NCBI RefSeq assembly: GCF_040096615.1
Contig: NZ_JBBMEJ010000031.1
Location: 1 to 17,275, forward strand
Direction of reading: 5' to 3'
From: Blautia_A aquisgranensis
Lineage (GTDB): Bacteria; Bacillota; Clostridia; Lachnospirales; Lachnospiraceae
Length of the DNA stretch: 17,275 nt
Shown piece after piece: positions 1 to 6,216 of the stretch. Position 1 is the stretch's first letter. Each line of letters starts with the position of its first letter. The notes under the pieces were generated by a model. That model saw only the letters and a list, made by a program, of their open reading frames with translations, was not told where the DNA came from and did not search any database. The translations under genes were made by a program, and so were the position numbers.

Positions 1-126
1 AGCGAGGGTATACGCCAGCAGGTATTTTTTGCCACTTTGGTGCAAAATATCGAAACCCAAATAAAATCATCATCAATAATAAATGCCTTAAAACAGGCGA
101 TTGTTAAGCAGGAGCATTATTTATAA
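1..126 (+). CDS. 3' end of an unidentified gene (partial)
   Basis: Frame 1 is open from the first base to a TAA stop at 124-126, giving 41 residues that begin SEGIRQQVFF and end KQEHYL. The composition (mixed hydrophobic, Gln, Lys, Ile) is protein-like and would suit the C-terminal helix of a transposase or other DNA-binding protein, but no motif identifies it. The upstream part is outside the window. It points toward, and converges on, the leftward gene that ends at 241. An open frame of this length could also occur by chance in AT-rich DNA, so the call is weak. Confidence 0.35.
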   Translation, partial: SEGIRQQVFFATLVQNIETQIKSSSIINALKQAIVKQEHYL

Positions 127-240
127 AGTTGTAAAGTAGTGTATAGATATAATTTCTAAAATATTGAGGCCATTTCCAATATAGAGTAACTTTATATGGA
201 ATATTCTTCCCAAAACCTTCTTCGGAACTTTTCGGAGCTT
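127..240. other. AT-rich convergent intergenic region with weak dyad
   Basis: This 114-bp gap lies between two converging reading frames. It contains an imperfect inverted repeat, TTCCAATATA (174-183) against TATATGGAA (193-201), with one bulged base, and a direct 10-bp repeat (TTCGGAACTT then TTCGGAGCTT, about 221-240). The dyad could act as a weak terminator, but it has no convincing T-tract. No gene is visible. Confidence 0.3.
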
Positions 241-939
241 TCAACGTAAGGGTTGACTTCTCACCCAGCCAGTCATAATATCCATATTCATCATTATGGT
301 GTCTGAATAGAAGAATATGCCCATTGATAAGATTTTATTATCGCTAATTAATTCTGCTTTTTCATCCTTTAATGTATATCCCTTCAGATTCAATTTAACA
401 GTCACTGACTTTAAGCCTGTTTTTTGGGGAATCAGATAGAATTCCAATTTATCACCCGAACCCGGTGCCAGGTTTTTCTGCACTTCCATACGCCATGCAA
501 CACCGCTTCTGCCGGTATAGTATGTTTGATATACATCTTTTCTTTCTCCATTATCAACATCTATATAGCAATTATATATTTCCTCTGCCGTTCCATCCGA
601 AAGAACATTTTTGCTCTCAGCATCTTTCAAGTAGTCTACTTCCACTTTCTGACGCTCTCCCACACTCGCAATTTCAAACTGCTGATCATCCTCCGCCGAA
701 ATCTGTATTCCGTTCACTCTTACCTGTGTATTATTCACAAACCAGGCAATGCAGACAGCTATAATAGCGATCAGAGCTGTGAATGCAAATCTCAGGCTGC
801 GTCTCGAAACCAATGGGGACGGGGAAAAGTGGCTTTCAGGGGAGTCTGTGGGAAACGAAAACTGTAGTTCATTTGGCCATGGGGGACAATAACCAAGGCC
901 GAAAAACACCGTCCCCAGTAGCATAGCAAATATGAACAT
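241..939 (-). CDS. Putative single-pass exported protein with its 5' end rebuilt by a repeat element
   Basis: The frame encodes up to 232 residues. A hydrophobic segment (about residues 50-70, RFAFTALIAIIAVCIAWFV) preceded by Arg-Arg looks like a membrane anchor or signal anchor. The remainder (from about residue 70) is a polar, beta-rich extracellular-type region ending SQPLR, with no family I recognise. The ATG at 937-939 has no Shine-Dalgarno sequence. The first ~43 codons run through the GGGGACGG-bounded repeat at 815-916 and give an odd Pro/Phe/Gly-rich stretch (GTVFFGLGYCPPWPN). I infer that the original start was displaced by the repeat and that the gene may be translated from an internal TTG near 814 or be non-functional. 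The C-terminal part is more credible as protein than the N-terminus. No conserved neighbour explains its role. Confidence 0.5.
   Translation of the reverse strand: MFIFAMLLGTVFFGLGYCPPWPNELQFSFPTDSPESHFSPSPLVSRRSLRFAFTALIAIIAVCIAWFVNNTQVRVNGIQISAEDDQQFEIASVGERQKVEVDYLKDAESKNVLSDGTAEEIYNCYIDVDNGERKDVYQTYYTGRSGVAWRMEVQKNLAPGSGDKLEFYLIPQKTGLKSVTVKLNLKGYTLKDEKAELISDNKILSMGIFFYSDTIMMNMDIMTGWVRSQPLR
815..916. repeat. REP/MITE-like element bounded by GGGGACGG ... CCGTCCCC
   Basis: The left end reads GGGGACGGGGAAAA (815-828) and the right end AAAAACACCGTCCCC (902-916), so the first 8 bases are an exact inverted pair about 100 bp apart. Inside is a second partial dyad around GGCC (about 876-900). The 15-mer AAAAACACCGTCCCC recurs exactly at 1686-1700. 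GGGGACGGT-type termini are familiar to me from dispersed palindromic elements in clostridia, thought to be mobilised by IS200/RAYT-like transposases; that assignment is from memory and not tested here. The element lies inside the 5' part of the leftward gene. Confidence 0.55.
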
Positions 940-948
940 TCTGTGAAA

Positions 949-975
949 TTAGCACTCGACTATTGACTTGGCTAA
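949..975 (+). promoter_or_regulatory. Degenerate CIRCE-like operator (HrcA site) upstream of hsp20
   Basis: The left arm TTAGCACTC (949-957) is identical to the CIRCE consensus half-site. It is followed after exactly 9 bases by CTTGGCTAA (967-975), where consensus is GAGTGCTAA; only the last five bases match. The correct arm, the correct 9-bp spacing and the position over the -35 of a small heat-shock gene support HrcA control. The damaged right arm suggests weak binding or a decayed site. Confidence 0.5.
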
Positions 976-991
976 CAATGCGTGTTATAGT
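963..991 (+). promoter_or_regulatory. Sigma-A-type promoter of hsp20
   Basis: TTGACT (963-968) and TATAGT (986-991) are separated by 17 bp, both close to the vegetative consensus. The -35 overlaps the right arm of the CIRCE-like dyad, so a repressor bound there would block RNA polymerase. Transcription would start near 998 and leave a leader of about 155 nt before the hsp20 start. Confidence 0.65.
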
Positions 992-999
992 ACATACAG

Positions 1000-1155
1000 A
1001 ACAAAGGAAGAGAGAAAAAAGAAGTTCTTCCGGATGTTCCAGAGAACAAAACAACAACCACAACGGAATAACCCGAAGTGGTAACTATATACCGACAACA
1101 GTGGGATCTCTTGATCCACCGGAACGGCGTTTCAATTTGAAAGGAGAAATGACTT
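1000..1155 (+). promoter_or_regulatory. Long structured 5' leader of hsp20
   Basis: The leader holds a small hairpin GTGGGATC-TCTT-GATCCAC (1101-1119, one bulged G) and a dyad TTTCAATTTGAAA (1130-1142) whose right arm runs into the Shine-Dalgarno AAAGGAG (1140-1146). Pairing there would partly cover the ribosome site, which would suit a crude RNA thermometer, as known for several hsp20 genes (ROSE, 4U). The dyad is short (6 bp, AT-rich), so this is only a suggestion. Confidence 0.25.
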
Positions 1156-1608
1156 ATGATGTTCCCGAGTGTATTTGGAGAAAACTTATTTGATGACTGG
1201 ATGGATGATTTTGGATTCAGAGATAATTTCTTTAACGGCAAGAATCCTCTTTATGGTAAACATGCTAAAAATATTATGAAGACTGATGTTCGTGAAACAG
1301 ATCAGGGTTATGAACTTGACGTAGATTTGCCGGGCTTCAAGAAAGACGAGGTTCAGGTTCAGCTGAAAGATGGTTATCTTACTATTTCTGCTGCTAAAGG
1401 TCTTGACAAGGACGAAGAGGATAAGAAAGGCAATTACATCCGTCGTGAGCGTTACGCCGGAAGTTCCAGCCGAAGCTTCTATGTCGGCAACGGCGTAAAG
1501 AACGAAGATGTACATGCTAAATTCGAAAACGGTGTTCTGAGACTTTCTCTTCCGAAAAAAGCAGCTGAAGAGATTGCCGCTGATAAATACATCTCTATCG
1601 AAGGATAA
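1156..1608 (+). CDS. Hsp20/alpha-crystallin family small heat-shock protein
   Basis: The 150-residue product is a typical small heat-shock protein, an ATP-independent cytoplasmic holdase that keeps unfolding proteins soluble until DnaK/ClpB-type chaperones act. Residues about 1-40 are the variable N-terminal arm, rich in Phe, Asp and Trp. The alpha-crystallin domain covers about residues 42-140: VRETDQGYELDVDLPGF, the beta-strand DGYLTISA, and the signature GVLRLSLPKK near residues 127-136. The ATG at 1156 lies 9 nt after GGAG (1143-1146) and is immediately followed by a second ATG. The gene has its own promoter with a CIRCE-like site and its own terminator, so it is monocistronic. The length is normal for the family. 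Confidence 0.95.
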   Translation: MMFPSVFGENLFDDWMDDFGFRDNFFNGKNPLYGKHAKNIMKTDVRETDQGYELDVDLPGFKKDEVQVQLKDGYLTISAAKGLDKDEEDKKGNYIRRERYAGSSSRSFYVGNGVKNEDVHAKFENGVLRLSLPKKAAEEIAADKYISIEG

Positions 1609-1626
1609 CGATGACTCACTTTCACC

Positions 1627-1670
1627 AGGAGAGGTGGGAATCCGGATGGGTTCCCATCCCTCCTCTTTTT
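1627..1670 (+). terminator. Intrinsic terminator of hsp20
   Basis: A 14-bp stem pairs AGGAGAGGTGGGAA (1627-1640) with TTCCCATCCCTCCT (1651-1664), with one mismatch and one G-U pair, around a 10-nt loop. It is followed by CTTTTT (1665-1670) and lies 19 bp after the hsp20 stop codon. Confidence 0.85.
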
Positions 1671-1684
1671 ATGCCTGTTATTCC

Positions 1685-1720
1685 AAAAAACACCGTCCCC
1701 ATCGGTTCCCCATCGGTTCA
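1685..1720. repeat. Second copy of the AAAAACACCGTCCCC repeat plus tandem CCCCATCGGTT
   Basis: AAAAAACACCGTCCCC (1685-1700) shares a 15-base exact match with the right end of the element at 902-916, in the same orientation. It is followed by two tandem copies of an 11-mer, CCCCATCGGTT (1697-1718). No opposite terminus (GGGGACGG) is seen nearby, so this is a fragment or a solo end. The two copies flank the complete hsp20 unit. The remainder of the 1609-1911 gap holds the hsp20 terminator and the promoter of the next gene. Confidence 0.5.
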
Positions 1721-1792
1721 TTATAATCTTGGTCATTTTTTAACAATCTTTTGTCTCTATTCCAAATATTTTTTGTATATTTTGCAGTGCAT

Positions 1793-1823
1793 TGTTCCAT
1801 TTTTTTGCAATTAATGGTATAAT
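1793..1823 (+). promoter_or_regulatory. Extended -10 promoter of the phosphoribosyltransferase-like gene
   Basis: TGGTATAAT (1815-1823) is a perfect extended -10 element (TGnTATAAT). The -35 is weak: TTGTTC at 1793-1798 with a 19-bp spacer, or TTCCAT at 1795-1800 with 17 bp. The leader to the start codon is about 80 nt and includes a small GTCC-TTCA-GGAC hairpin. Confidence 0.6.
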
Positions 1824-1911
1824 ATGCACATTAAAAAATATGTTTTTCAGTCCTTCAGGACACATCTTCTGAACAACCACACAAACATGTTAATGACAGG
1901 AGGTTTTTATT

Positions 1912-2559
1912 ATGATGGATCAGGACAAAATCATAAAAATTTATGCAAACAGTGACAGCCGTATCCAGTTGAAAATGATTCCGGGACATTTTGTAACTTC
2001 CCAGTCTCATATTACACATTATCTGGATCTTACTACTATGAAGTCCAGATGTTCTGAGGCTCAGAACATTGCTGCTGCTCTTGCTGCTAATTATGAATCT
2101 TCCATTCCGGTAGATACTATTGTCTGCATGGACGGTCTGGAAGTTGTCGGTGCTTATCTTGCCGAAGAATTGACGAAAGCCGGCGTTCTTTCCATGAACG
2201 CACATCAGACTATTTATGTTATCACCCCGGAATTCAACAGCACAGGACAGATGATCTTCCGTGATAATTATGAGCCCATGATAAACAATAAGAATATTCT
2301 CATCCTCAACGGCTCCATTACAACAGGTTCCACCCTGAATCGTGCTATCGAGAGTGTTTTATATTATGGTGGTAAGATTCGCGGCGTTGCAGCGATCTAC
2401 AGCTGCATAGACAGCGTAGCTTCCCTTCCTGTTCATTCTATTTTCCAGTCCAGGGATATTCCAGATTATCACTCCTATCGCTCTGACAACTGTCCAATGT
2501 GTAAGAACCGTCAGAAAATCGATGCTATAGTCAGCAGTTACGGATATTCCATGCTGTAA
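1912..2559 (+). CDS. Phosphoribosyltransferase-like protein (PyrE-related fold), altered PRPP loop
   Basis: The 215-residue product has the layout of a type I phosphoribosyltransferase: an N-terminal substrate hood, a central VDTIVCMDGLEVVGAYLAEEL helix-strand unit (about residues 67-87), and a PRPP-loop-like segment NILILNGSITTGSTL (128-142). In active enzymes this loop normally reads hydrophobics-D-D/E-xxTxGxT; here the two acidic positions are N133 and G134, while TTGST is kept. The C-terminus carries a C194-P-M-C197 pair. It is commonly annotated as orotate phosphoribosyltransferase, but no pyrimidine genes are nearby and the missing acids argue for a binding or regulatory role. The start is the ATG 7 nt after AGGAGGT (1898-1904); the ATG at 1915 is also possible. 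It is monocistronic. Confidence 0.75.
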   Translation: MMDQDKIIKIYANSDSRIQLKMIPGHFVTSQSHITHYLDLTTMKSRCSEAQNIAAALAANYESSIPVDTIVCMDGLEVVGAYLAEELTKAGVLSMNAHQTIYVITPEFNSTGQMIFRDNYEPMINNKNILILNGSITTGSTLNRAIESVLYYGGKIRGVAAIYSCIDSVASLPVHSIFQSRDIPDYHSYRSDNCPMCKNRQKIDAIVSSYGYSML

Positions 2560-2589
2560 TTTTCGGAATAAAGTTTGGATTTTTTAATC

Positions 2590-2636
2590 AAAAAGAGGAA
2601 GCCTTGTATTTTTATATACATTCACTTCCTCTTTTT
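2590..2636. terminator. Bidirectional intrinsic terminator
   Basis: AAAAAGAGGAAG (2590-2601) pairs perfectly with CTTCCTCTTTTT (2625-2636) around a 23-nt loop, with T-tracts available on both strands. It lies between the converging phosphoribosyltransferase-like gene and the Rpn-like gene and can stop both. Confidence 0.8.
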
Positions 2637-2650
2637 CTTATTTCCTATTT

Positions 2651-3688
2651 TTACAGATGATATTCCTCATACATACGCTCACATGTGTTTCGATCCGTTA
2701 CAACCTTTGAAATTTCATCACTTCGTCCGTCAAGGATAAGTCTGTTGATCAGAACACTTAATCTCTGTTCTCCCTGAAGTTTTCCCTGGGTTATTCCTTC
2801 GGCTCTTCCCTCGGCTCTTCCTTCGGCTCTTCCCTCGGCTCTTCCCTCGGCTCTTCCCTCCTCTCTTCCTTCCTCTCTTCCTTCCGCAAGCCCCTGCTCT
2901 CTGGCCTTCTCTTTTTCTTCGGCCAGAATTCTGGCTCTTCTTTCAGATTCCAGTTCCAGAACATGTCCGCCCATAATCTTACCAACTCCTTTCCTCACTG
3001 TTTCTTCATCCTTGAAAATATAATCAGATATCCTGATGATCAGTTTTATCAGATCAACATACAGTTCCGATTTGCCTGTTTCCGTAATCTCTTCTTCCAG
3101 TTTAACGCGAATTGACTCAAATTCATTCAGCAACCCCTGAAAAAGTTCCGGATTTTCCTGTATCTCATGACTTTTCTTTTCATATCGCATGATATAAAAC
3201 GGCAGTAACATTAAGAGATTTTTTTCGAATATATCATCTTTTGTATAATCTGCCAATTTTACAGTTGGTACTCTGTATAGATGTTTTTTTCCATCTGGAA
3301 AAATTATTTCTGTTTCCAGAAAATCCGGCGTATTTTTCGTACTTCGCAGATAGAGGACACAGGAATACGGAAGCTTCAGCTGATATCGTCGTCCCTGTCT
3401 CTGTGCAGTCTCAATCGCTATCGCAAAATCATACTCAATCATACGGATAGACATTGTCATATCATCTTTACTCTGACACTCGATATGATATATCTTATCC
3501 CCGATCAGCAATCGGGAATCTGTAATGATCTCACCATCTTTTTGCTGATACTCATTACGCAACTGCGTAATCTTTATATCTTCCGGATATGACGTATGAA
3601 ATACCTCGTTAATTAATGGCACTACAAGAAACGTCATTTTTTCCAGCATCGTACGGAAAACATCATCAAAAATCGTATTGTCACTCAA
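2651..3688 (-). CDS. Rpn-family PD-(D/E)XK nuclease/putative transposase with GRAE repeat tail
   Basis: The 345-residue product belongs to the Rpn/PDDEXK-transposase group, nuclease-fold proteins that are often multicopy in clostridia; E. coli RpnA promotes RecA-independent recombination. The start region (NTIFDDVFRTMLEKMTFLVVPLINEVF) is typical. Candidate active-site residues are D57 (TDSRLLIGD) and E70-x-Q72 (YHIECQSKDD), where Gln replaces the usual Lys, as is common in this family. Residues about 200-262 are helical and charged. Residues about 268-298 are tandem tetrads (REEG twice, then RAEG five times), a flexible low-complexity linker, before a C-terminal helix. The start is TTG (3686-3688), 6 nt after AAGGAG; no better ATG is present. 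It is divergent from the DUF4317 gene. Confidence 0.85.
   Translation of the reverse strand: MSDNTIFDDVFRTMLEKMTFLVVPLINEVFHTSYPEDIKITQLRNEYQQKDGEIITDSRLLIGDKIYHIECQSKDDMTMSIRMIEYDFAIAIETAQRQGRRYQLKLPYSCVLYLRSTKNTPDFLETEIIFPDGKKHLYRVPTVKLADYTKDDIFEKNLLMLLPFYIMRYEKKSHEIQENPELFQGLLNEFESIRVKLEEEITETGKSELYVDLIKLIIRISDYIFKDEETVRKGVGKIMGGHVLELESERRARILAEEKEKAREQGLAEGREEGREEGRAEGRAEGRAEGRAEGRAEGITQGKLQGEQRLSVLINRLILDGRSDEISKVVTDRNTCERMYEEYHL
2797..2884. repeat. In-frame 12-bp tandem repeat (GRAE/GREE coding)
   Basis: On the + strand the unit is TCGGCTCTTCCC with C/T variation in the last base, drifting to TCCTCTCTTCCT at the right end, about seven units in total. Each unit is exactly four codons, so gain or loss by slippage keeps the Rpn-like gene in frame. 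The interruptions (C/T alternation, REEG variants) suggest moderate age rather than very recent expansion. Confidence 0.8.
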
Positions 3689-3711
3689 TTAATACTCCTT
3701 CTGGTATTACA

Positions 3712-3720
3712 ATTATACCA
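3712..3720 (-). promoter_or_regulatory. Extended -10 promoter of the Rpn-like gene
   Basis: On the minus strand the sequence reads TGGTATAAT, a perfect extended -10, 23 bp upstream of the TTG start and its AAGGAG site. No good -35 is seen at 17 bp (around 3735-3740, TTTCGA). A perfect 10-bp palindrome CTGTATACAG (3744-3753) lies just upstream. Confidence 0.5.
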
Positions 3721-4015
3721 TTCAACACACATTTTCGAAAACCCTGTATACAGTTTTTTATTATTTTTTTGGAAATCGCTTCAGACTTTGAAGCAGAATG
3801 AATGCCTGAAAAAGGCCAGATCTTATAAGATATTTTTATATTATCATATTTTACATCTCTCATCCAGAAGTTTTCATCACCAGAATTCGACATTTTCATT
3901 TCTCATTACCATTCACAGGCAATATTCCACAAGGTATTTTTTGCAAACGAAGGTCACCTGCAGAATCTGCCACCGTCAGTTTCTTACAGATGCTTAGCAA
4001 CAGTAAACCCTTATC
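3721..4015. other. Divergent intergenic region without a recognisable gene
   Basis: About 300 bp of AT-rich DNA separates the two divergent promoters. It contains small perfect dyads: CTGTATACAG (3744-3753), GCTTCA/TGAAGC (3778-3794) and ATCTTATAAGAT (3820-3831). Open frames here lack ribosome sites and protein-like composition. I see no RNA gene, although the cluster of small hairpins would be compatible with an unrecognised leader or sRNA. Confidence 0.4.
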
Positions 4016-4044
4016 TTGCCCACACCAAACACGTGTGCTATAAT
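4016..4044 (+). promoter_or_regulatory. Promoter of the DUF4317-HAD operon
   Basis: TTGCCC (4016-4021) and TATAAT (4039-4044) are 17 bp apart, and TGC directly before the -10 makes it an extended -10. An 8-bp palindrome ACACGTGT (4029-4036) sits in the spacer and could be a regulator site. The leader is about 38 nt. Confidence 0.7.
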
Positions 4045-4088
4045 AATCCAAAAAACCGAAAAAAGTCAAAGTCCGAGGTAAACCATAC

Positions 4089-5279
4089 ATGAACAAAAAA
4101 GAAATCGCAGAAATCAAAAAGCAGTTCACACTGGATCGTTGTTCCATCACGCGCATCTGTGGCTGTTATGTTGACGGTGAAAAAAACAAAAAGACAGAGC
4201 TCAGGGAAGCTTTCCTTTCTTTATCAGAAGAAGAAATGTTCAAATATTTTGATATCTTCCGCAAGACTCTCAGCGGTACCGTAGGCAAGAACCTTATCAA
4301 CATGGAATTTCCTCTGGAGCAGGAAGCAGAAGGCGGTACTCAGAATTTTCTTATGAAACTCCGGGAGAGCAAGCTCACTGACGATGCGCTCACTGAAGCC
4401 TTCTATGATAAGATCATCGAAAACTACGACTACGGCGAAAACTACTACATTATCCTTATTCACGCAGTTTATGATATCCCGGGAAAATCCTCTGACGGTG
4501 CGGAAATGTTCGATGCTTCTGACGAGATCTACGATCACATCCTCTGCAGTATCTGCCCGGTGAAGCTCTCTAAATCAGGTCTTCATTATAATGCAGAAAC
4601 CAATAATATCGAGGATAGAATCCGTGACTGGCTGGTGGAAATGCCTGACTGGGGCTTCCTTTTCCCGCAGTTCAATGACCGCAGCACAGATATCCACGGA
4701 CTGCTCTACTACACCAAAAATGCCGAAGAGCTCCGTTCTGTAATGATGGATGAAGTCTTTGGATGCACTACACCACTGTCAGCCGGAAGTCAGCGTGATT
4801 CTTTTAACGCCCTTGTGGAAGAAACTCTTGGTGATGACTGTGCTTACGATACAGTCCTTGAGATCCACGAAAAACTCAATGATCTTATCGAGTCCCAGAA
4901 AGATGAGCCCGAACCCGTTGTTCTTACAAAATCCGAGGTTAAACGTCTTTTTGAAGAATGCGGTGTAGAAGATGAAAAGCTTGAAAATTTTGATGAACGG
5001 TATGAGCTGGCTGCCGGCGAAAAATCCGCCCTGGTGGCTTCCAACATCACCAATACAAAAAAATTCGAGATCAAGACTCCCGATGTTGTGATCCATGTAG
5101 CGCCGGACCGTGCTGATCTTGTGGAGACCCGCATCATTGACGGCCGTAAATGCTTAGTCATTCCTATGGAAAGCGAGGTAGAGCTTAACGGTATCCGTGT
5201 CAGTGCACTGAACCCGACCACAGATAAAACCGATGAAGTATCCTCTGAAAGTAACAGTGAAGAGGAAATTCCTTTCTAA
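4089..5279 (+). CDS. DUF4317 family protein
   Basis: The 396-residue soluble, acidic protein matches what I recall of the DUF4317 family of Lachnospiraceae and relatives, from its beginning (MNKKEIAEIKKQFTLDRCSITRICGCYVDGEK) and its middle (YYIILIHAVYDIPGKSSDG, about residues 118-136). Function is unknown. Cysteines near the start (RCSITRICGCY, C18, C24, C26) could bind a metal but are not a known site. There is no signal peptide or membrane segment. The C-terminal ~30 residues are Ser/Glu/Thr-rich and probably disordered. The ATG at 4089 is 10 nt after GAGG (4075-4078). It is the first gene of a two-gene operon, 24 bp before the HAD phosphatase gene, so the two may act together. Confidence 0.85.
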   Translation: MNKKEIAEIKKQFTLDRCSITRICGCYVDGEKNKKTELREAFLSLSEEEMFKYFDIFRKTLSGTVGKNLINMEFPLEQEAEGGTQNFLMKLRESKLTDDALTEAFYDKIIENYDYGENYYIILIHAVYDIPGKSSDGAEMFDASDEIYDHILCSICPVKLSKSGLHYNAETNNIEDRIRDWLVEMPDWGFLFPQFNDRSTDIHGLLYYTKNAEELRSVMMDEVFGCTTPLSAGSQRDSFNALVEETLGDDCAYDTVLEIHEKLNDLIESQKDEPEPVVLTKSEVKRLFEECGVEDEKLENFDERYELAAGEKSALVASNITNTKKFEIKTPDVVIHVAPDRADLVETRIIDGRKCLVIPMESEVELNGIRVSALNPTTDKTDEVSSESNSEEEIPF

Positions 5280-5303
5280 GTCACTCTAAAAAGGAGATAA
5301 CAC

Positions 5304-6101
5304 ATGAACAATAAAAAAATCTTATTCTTTGACATAGATGGTACGCTTCTCACCCCGTATCCTTTCACAGTTCCGGAAAGCACAAAAGATGCCCTTAACA
5401 AAGCACACGAAAATGGTCATCTGCTCTTCGTCAACACAGGACGGACCAAAGCAATGATGCCACCGGAAATCGCAGAGCTTCCTTTTGACGGCTATGTATA
5501 TGGATGCGGAACTCACATTTACATGGATAATAAACTGCTTTTTTTCCGTACAGTCCCTAATCTTCTCTGTAAGGAGACTGTAGATCTTCTTCGTAAATGC
5601 AAGATCGAGGCAATGTTTGAATCCAATACTGCAATCCTGTATGACGGAGCTTCCCCTGCCCAGTCCGACTTCGGTGCCAGAATGCGAAAAAAGATCCCTA
5701 TGACAGACATCACGAAATTCAACCGTGAAGACGCATGCACCTACTCTTTTGATAAGTTTCTTGTCAACATGCTTCCGGATTCCGATGTGGAAAAATTCCG
5801 CACCTTCTGTGATGATCACTATACACGCTTTGAGCACGAAGACGGAATCTGGGAAATAACACAGAAAAGTATCAGCAAAGCCACAGGCATGGATTTTCTG
5901 CTTGACCGGCTTTCTATCCCTCGTGAAAACAGCTACGCATTCGGTGACAGCCCTAACGACCTTCCAATGCTGAAATCCGCCGGTACCAGTGTTGCCATGG
6001 GAAATTCCTACGGCGATATCGAAAAAGACTGCACCTGGCAGACAACTGCCGTTGATAAAGACGGTATTTATAATGCCCTGAAGCATCTGAAACTGATCTG
6101 A
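5304..6101 (+). CDS. Cof-type HAD-IIB family hydrolase (sugar-phosphate or nucleotide phosphatase)
   Basis: The 265-residue cytoplasmic protein has all HAD motifs. Motif I is FFDIDGTL with nucleophile D10 and acid/base D12, motif II has T45 (VNTGRTK), motif III is K192 (SISKATG), and motif IV is GDSPND (214-219, Mg2+ ligands). The long insert between motifs II and III is the C2-type cap of the HAD-IIB (Cof) subfamily, which hydrolyses phosphate from sugar phosphates, pyridoxal phosphate or flavin-type substrates; the substrate cannot be read from sequence. AAAAGGAG (5289-5296) lies 7 nt before the ATG. The 24-bp gap after the DUF4317 gene and the shared terminator indicate co-transcription. 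Confidence 0.92.
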   Translation: MNNKKILFFDIDGTLLTPYPFTVPESTKDALNKAHENGHLLFVNTGRTKAMMPPEIAELPFDGYVYGCGTHIYMDNKLLFFRTVPNLLCKETVDLLRKCKIEAMFESNTAILYDGASPAQSDFGARMRKKIPMTDITKFNREDACTYSFDKFLVNMLPDSDVEKFRTFCDDHYTRFEHEDGIWEITQKSISKATGMDFLLDRLSIPRENSYAFGDSPNDLPMLKSAGTSVAMGNSYGDIEKDCTWQTTAVDKDGIYNALKHLKLI

Positions 6102-6153
6102 TAACAGGAAATTGGAACACCAGCATCACTGATTCATCTGCTATAAAAAAACA

Positions 6154-6196
6154 AGCAGTGTACAGTATTAAAATCTACTGTACACTGCTCATTTTT
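6154..6196. terminator. Strong bidirectional terminator
   Basis: A perfect 14-bp stem pairs AGCAGTGTACAGTA (6154-6167) with TACTGTACACTGCT (6176-6189) around an 8-nt loop. A T-run follows on the right (CATTTTTT) and an A-run lies on the left (AAAAAAACA), so it serves both the HAD operon and the converging foldase gene. Confidence 0.92.
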
Positions 6197-6216
6197 TATG
6201 TTCTTACTTTCACATA

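Noticed and set aside
963..1193. A 76-codon + strand frame upstream of hsp20
   Set aside because: It would start inside the promoter -35, has no ribosome site, and overlaps the hsp20 start; the region reads better as promoter plus leader.
2797..2884. Short regular repeats that might suggest a CRISPR array
   Set aside because: The units are 12 bp with no spacers, lie within a coding frame and encode REEG/RAEG tetrads.
3744..3753. CTGTATACAG as an SOS (LexA) box upstream of the Rpn-like gene
   Set aside because: The E. coli box needs CTG-N10-CAG and the Firmicutes box is GAAC-N4-GTTC; the 4-bp spacing here fits neither.
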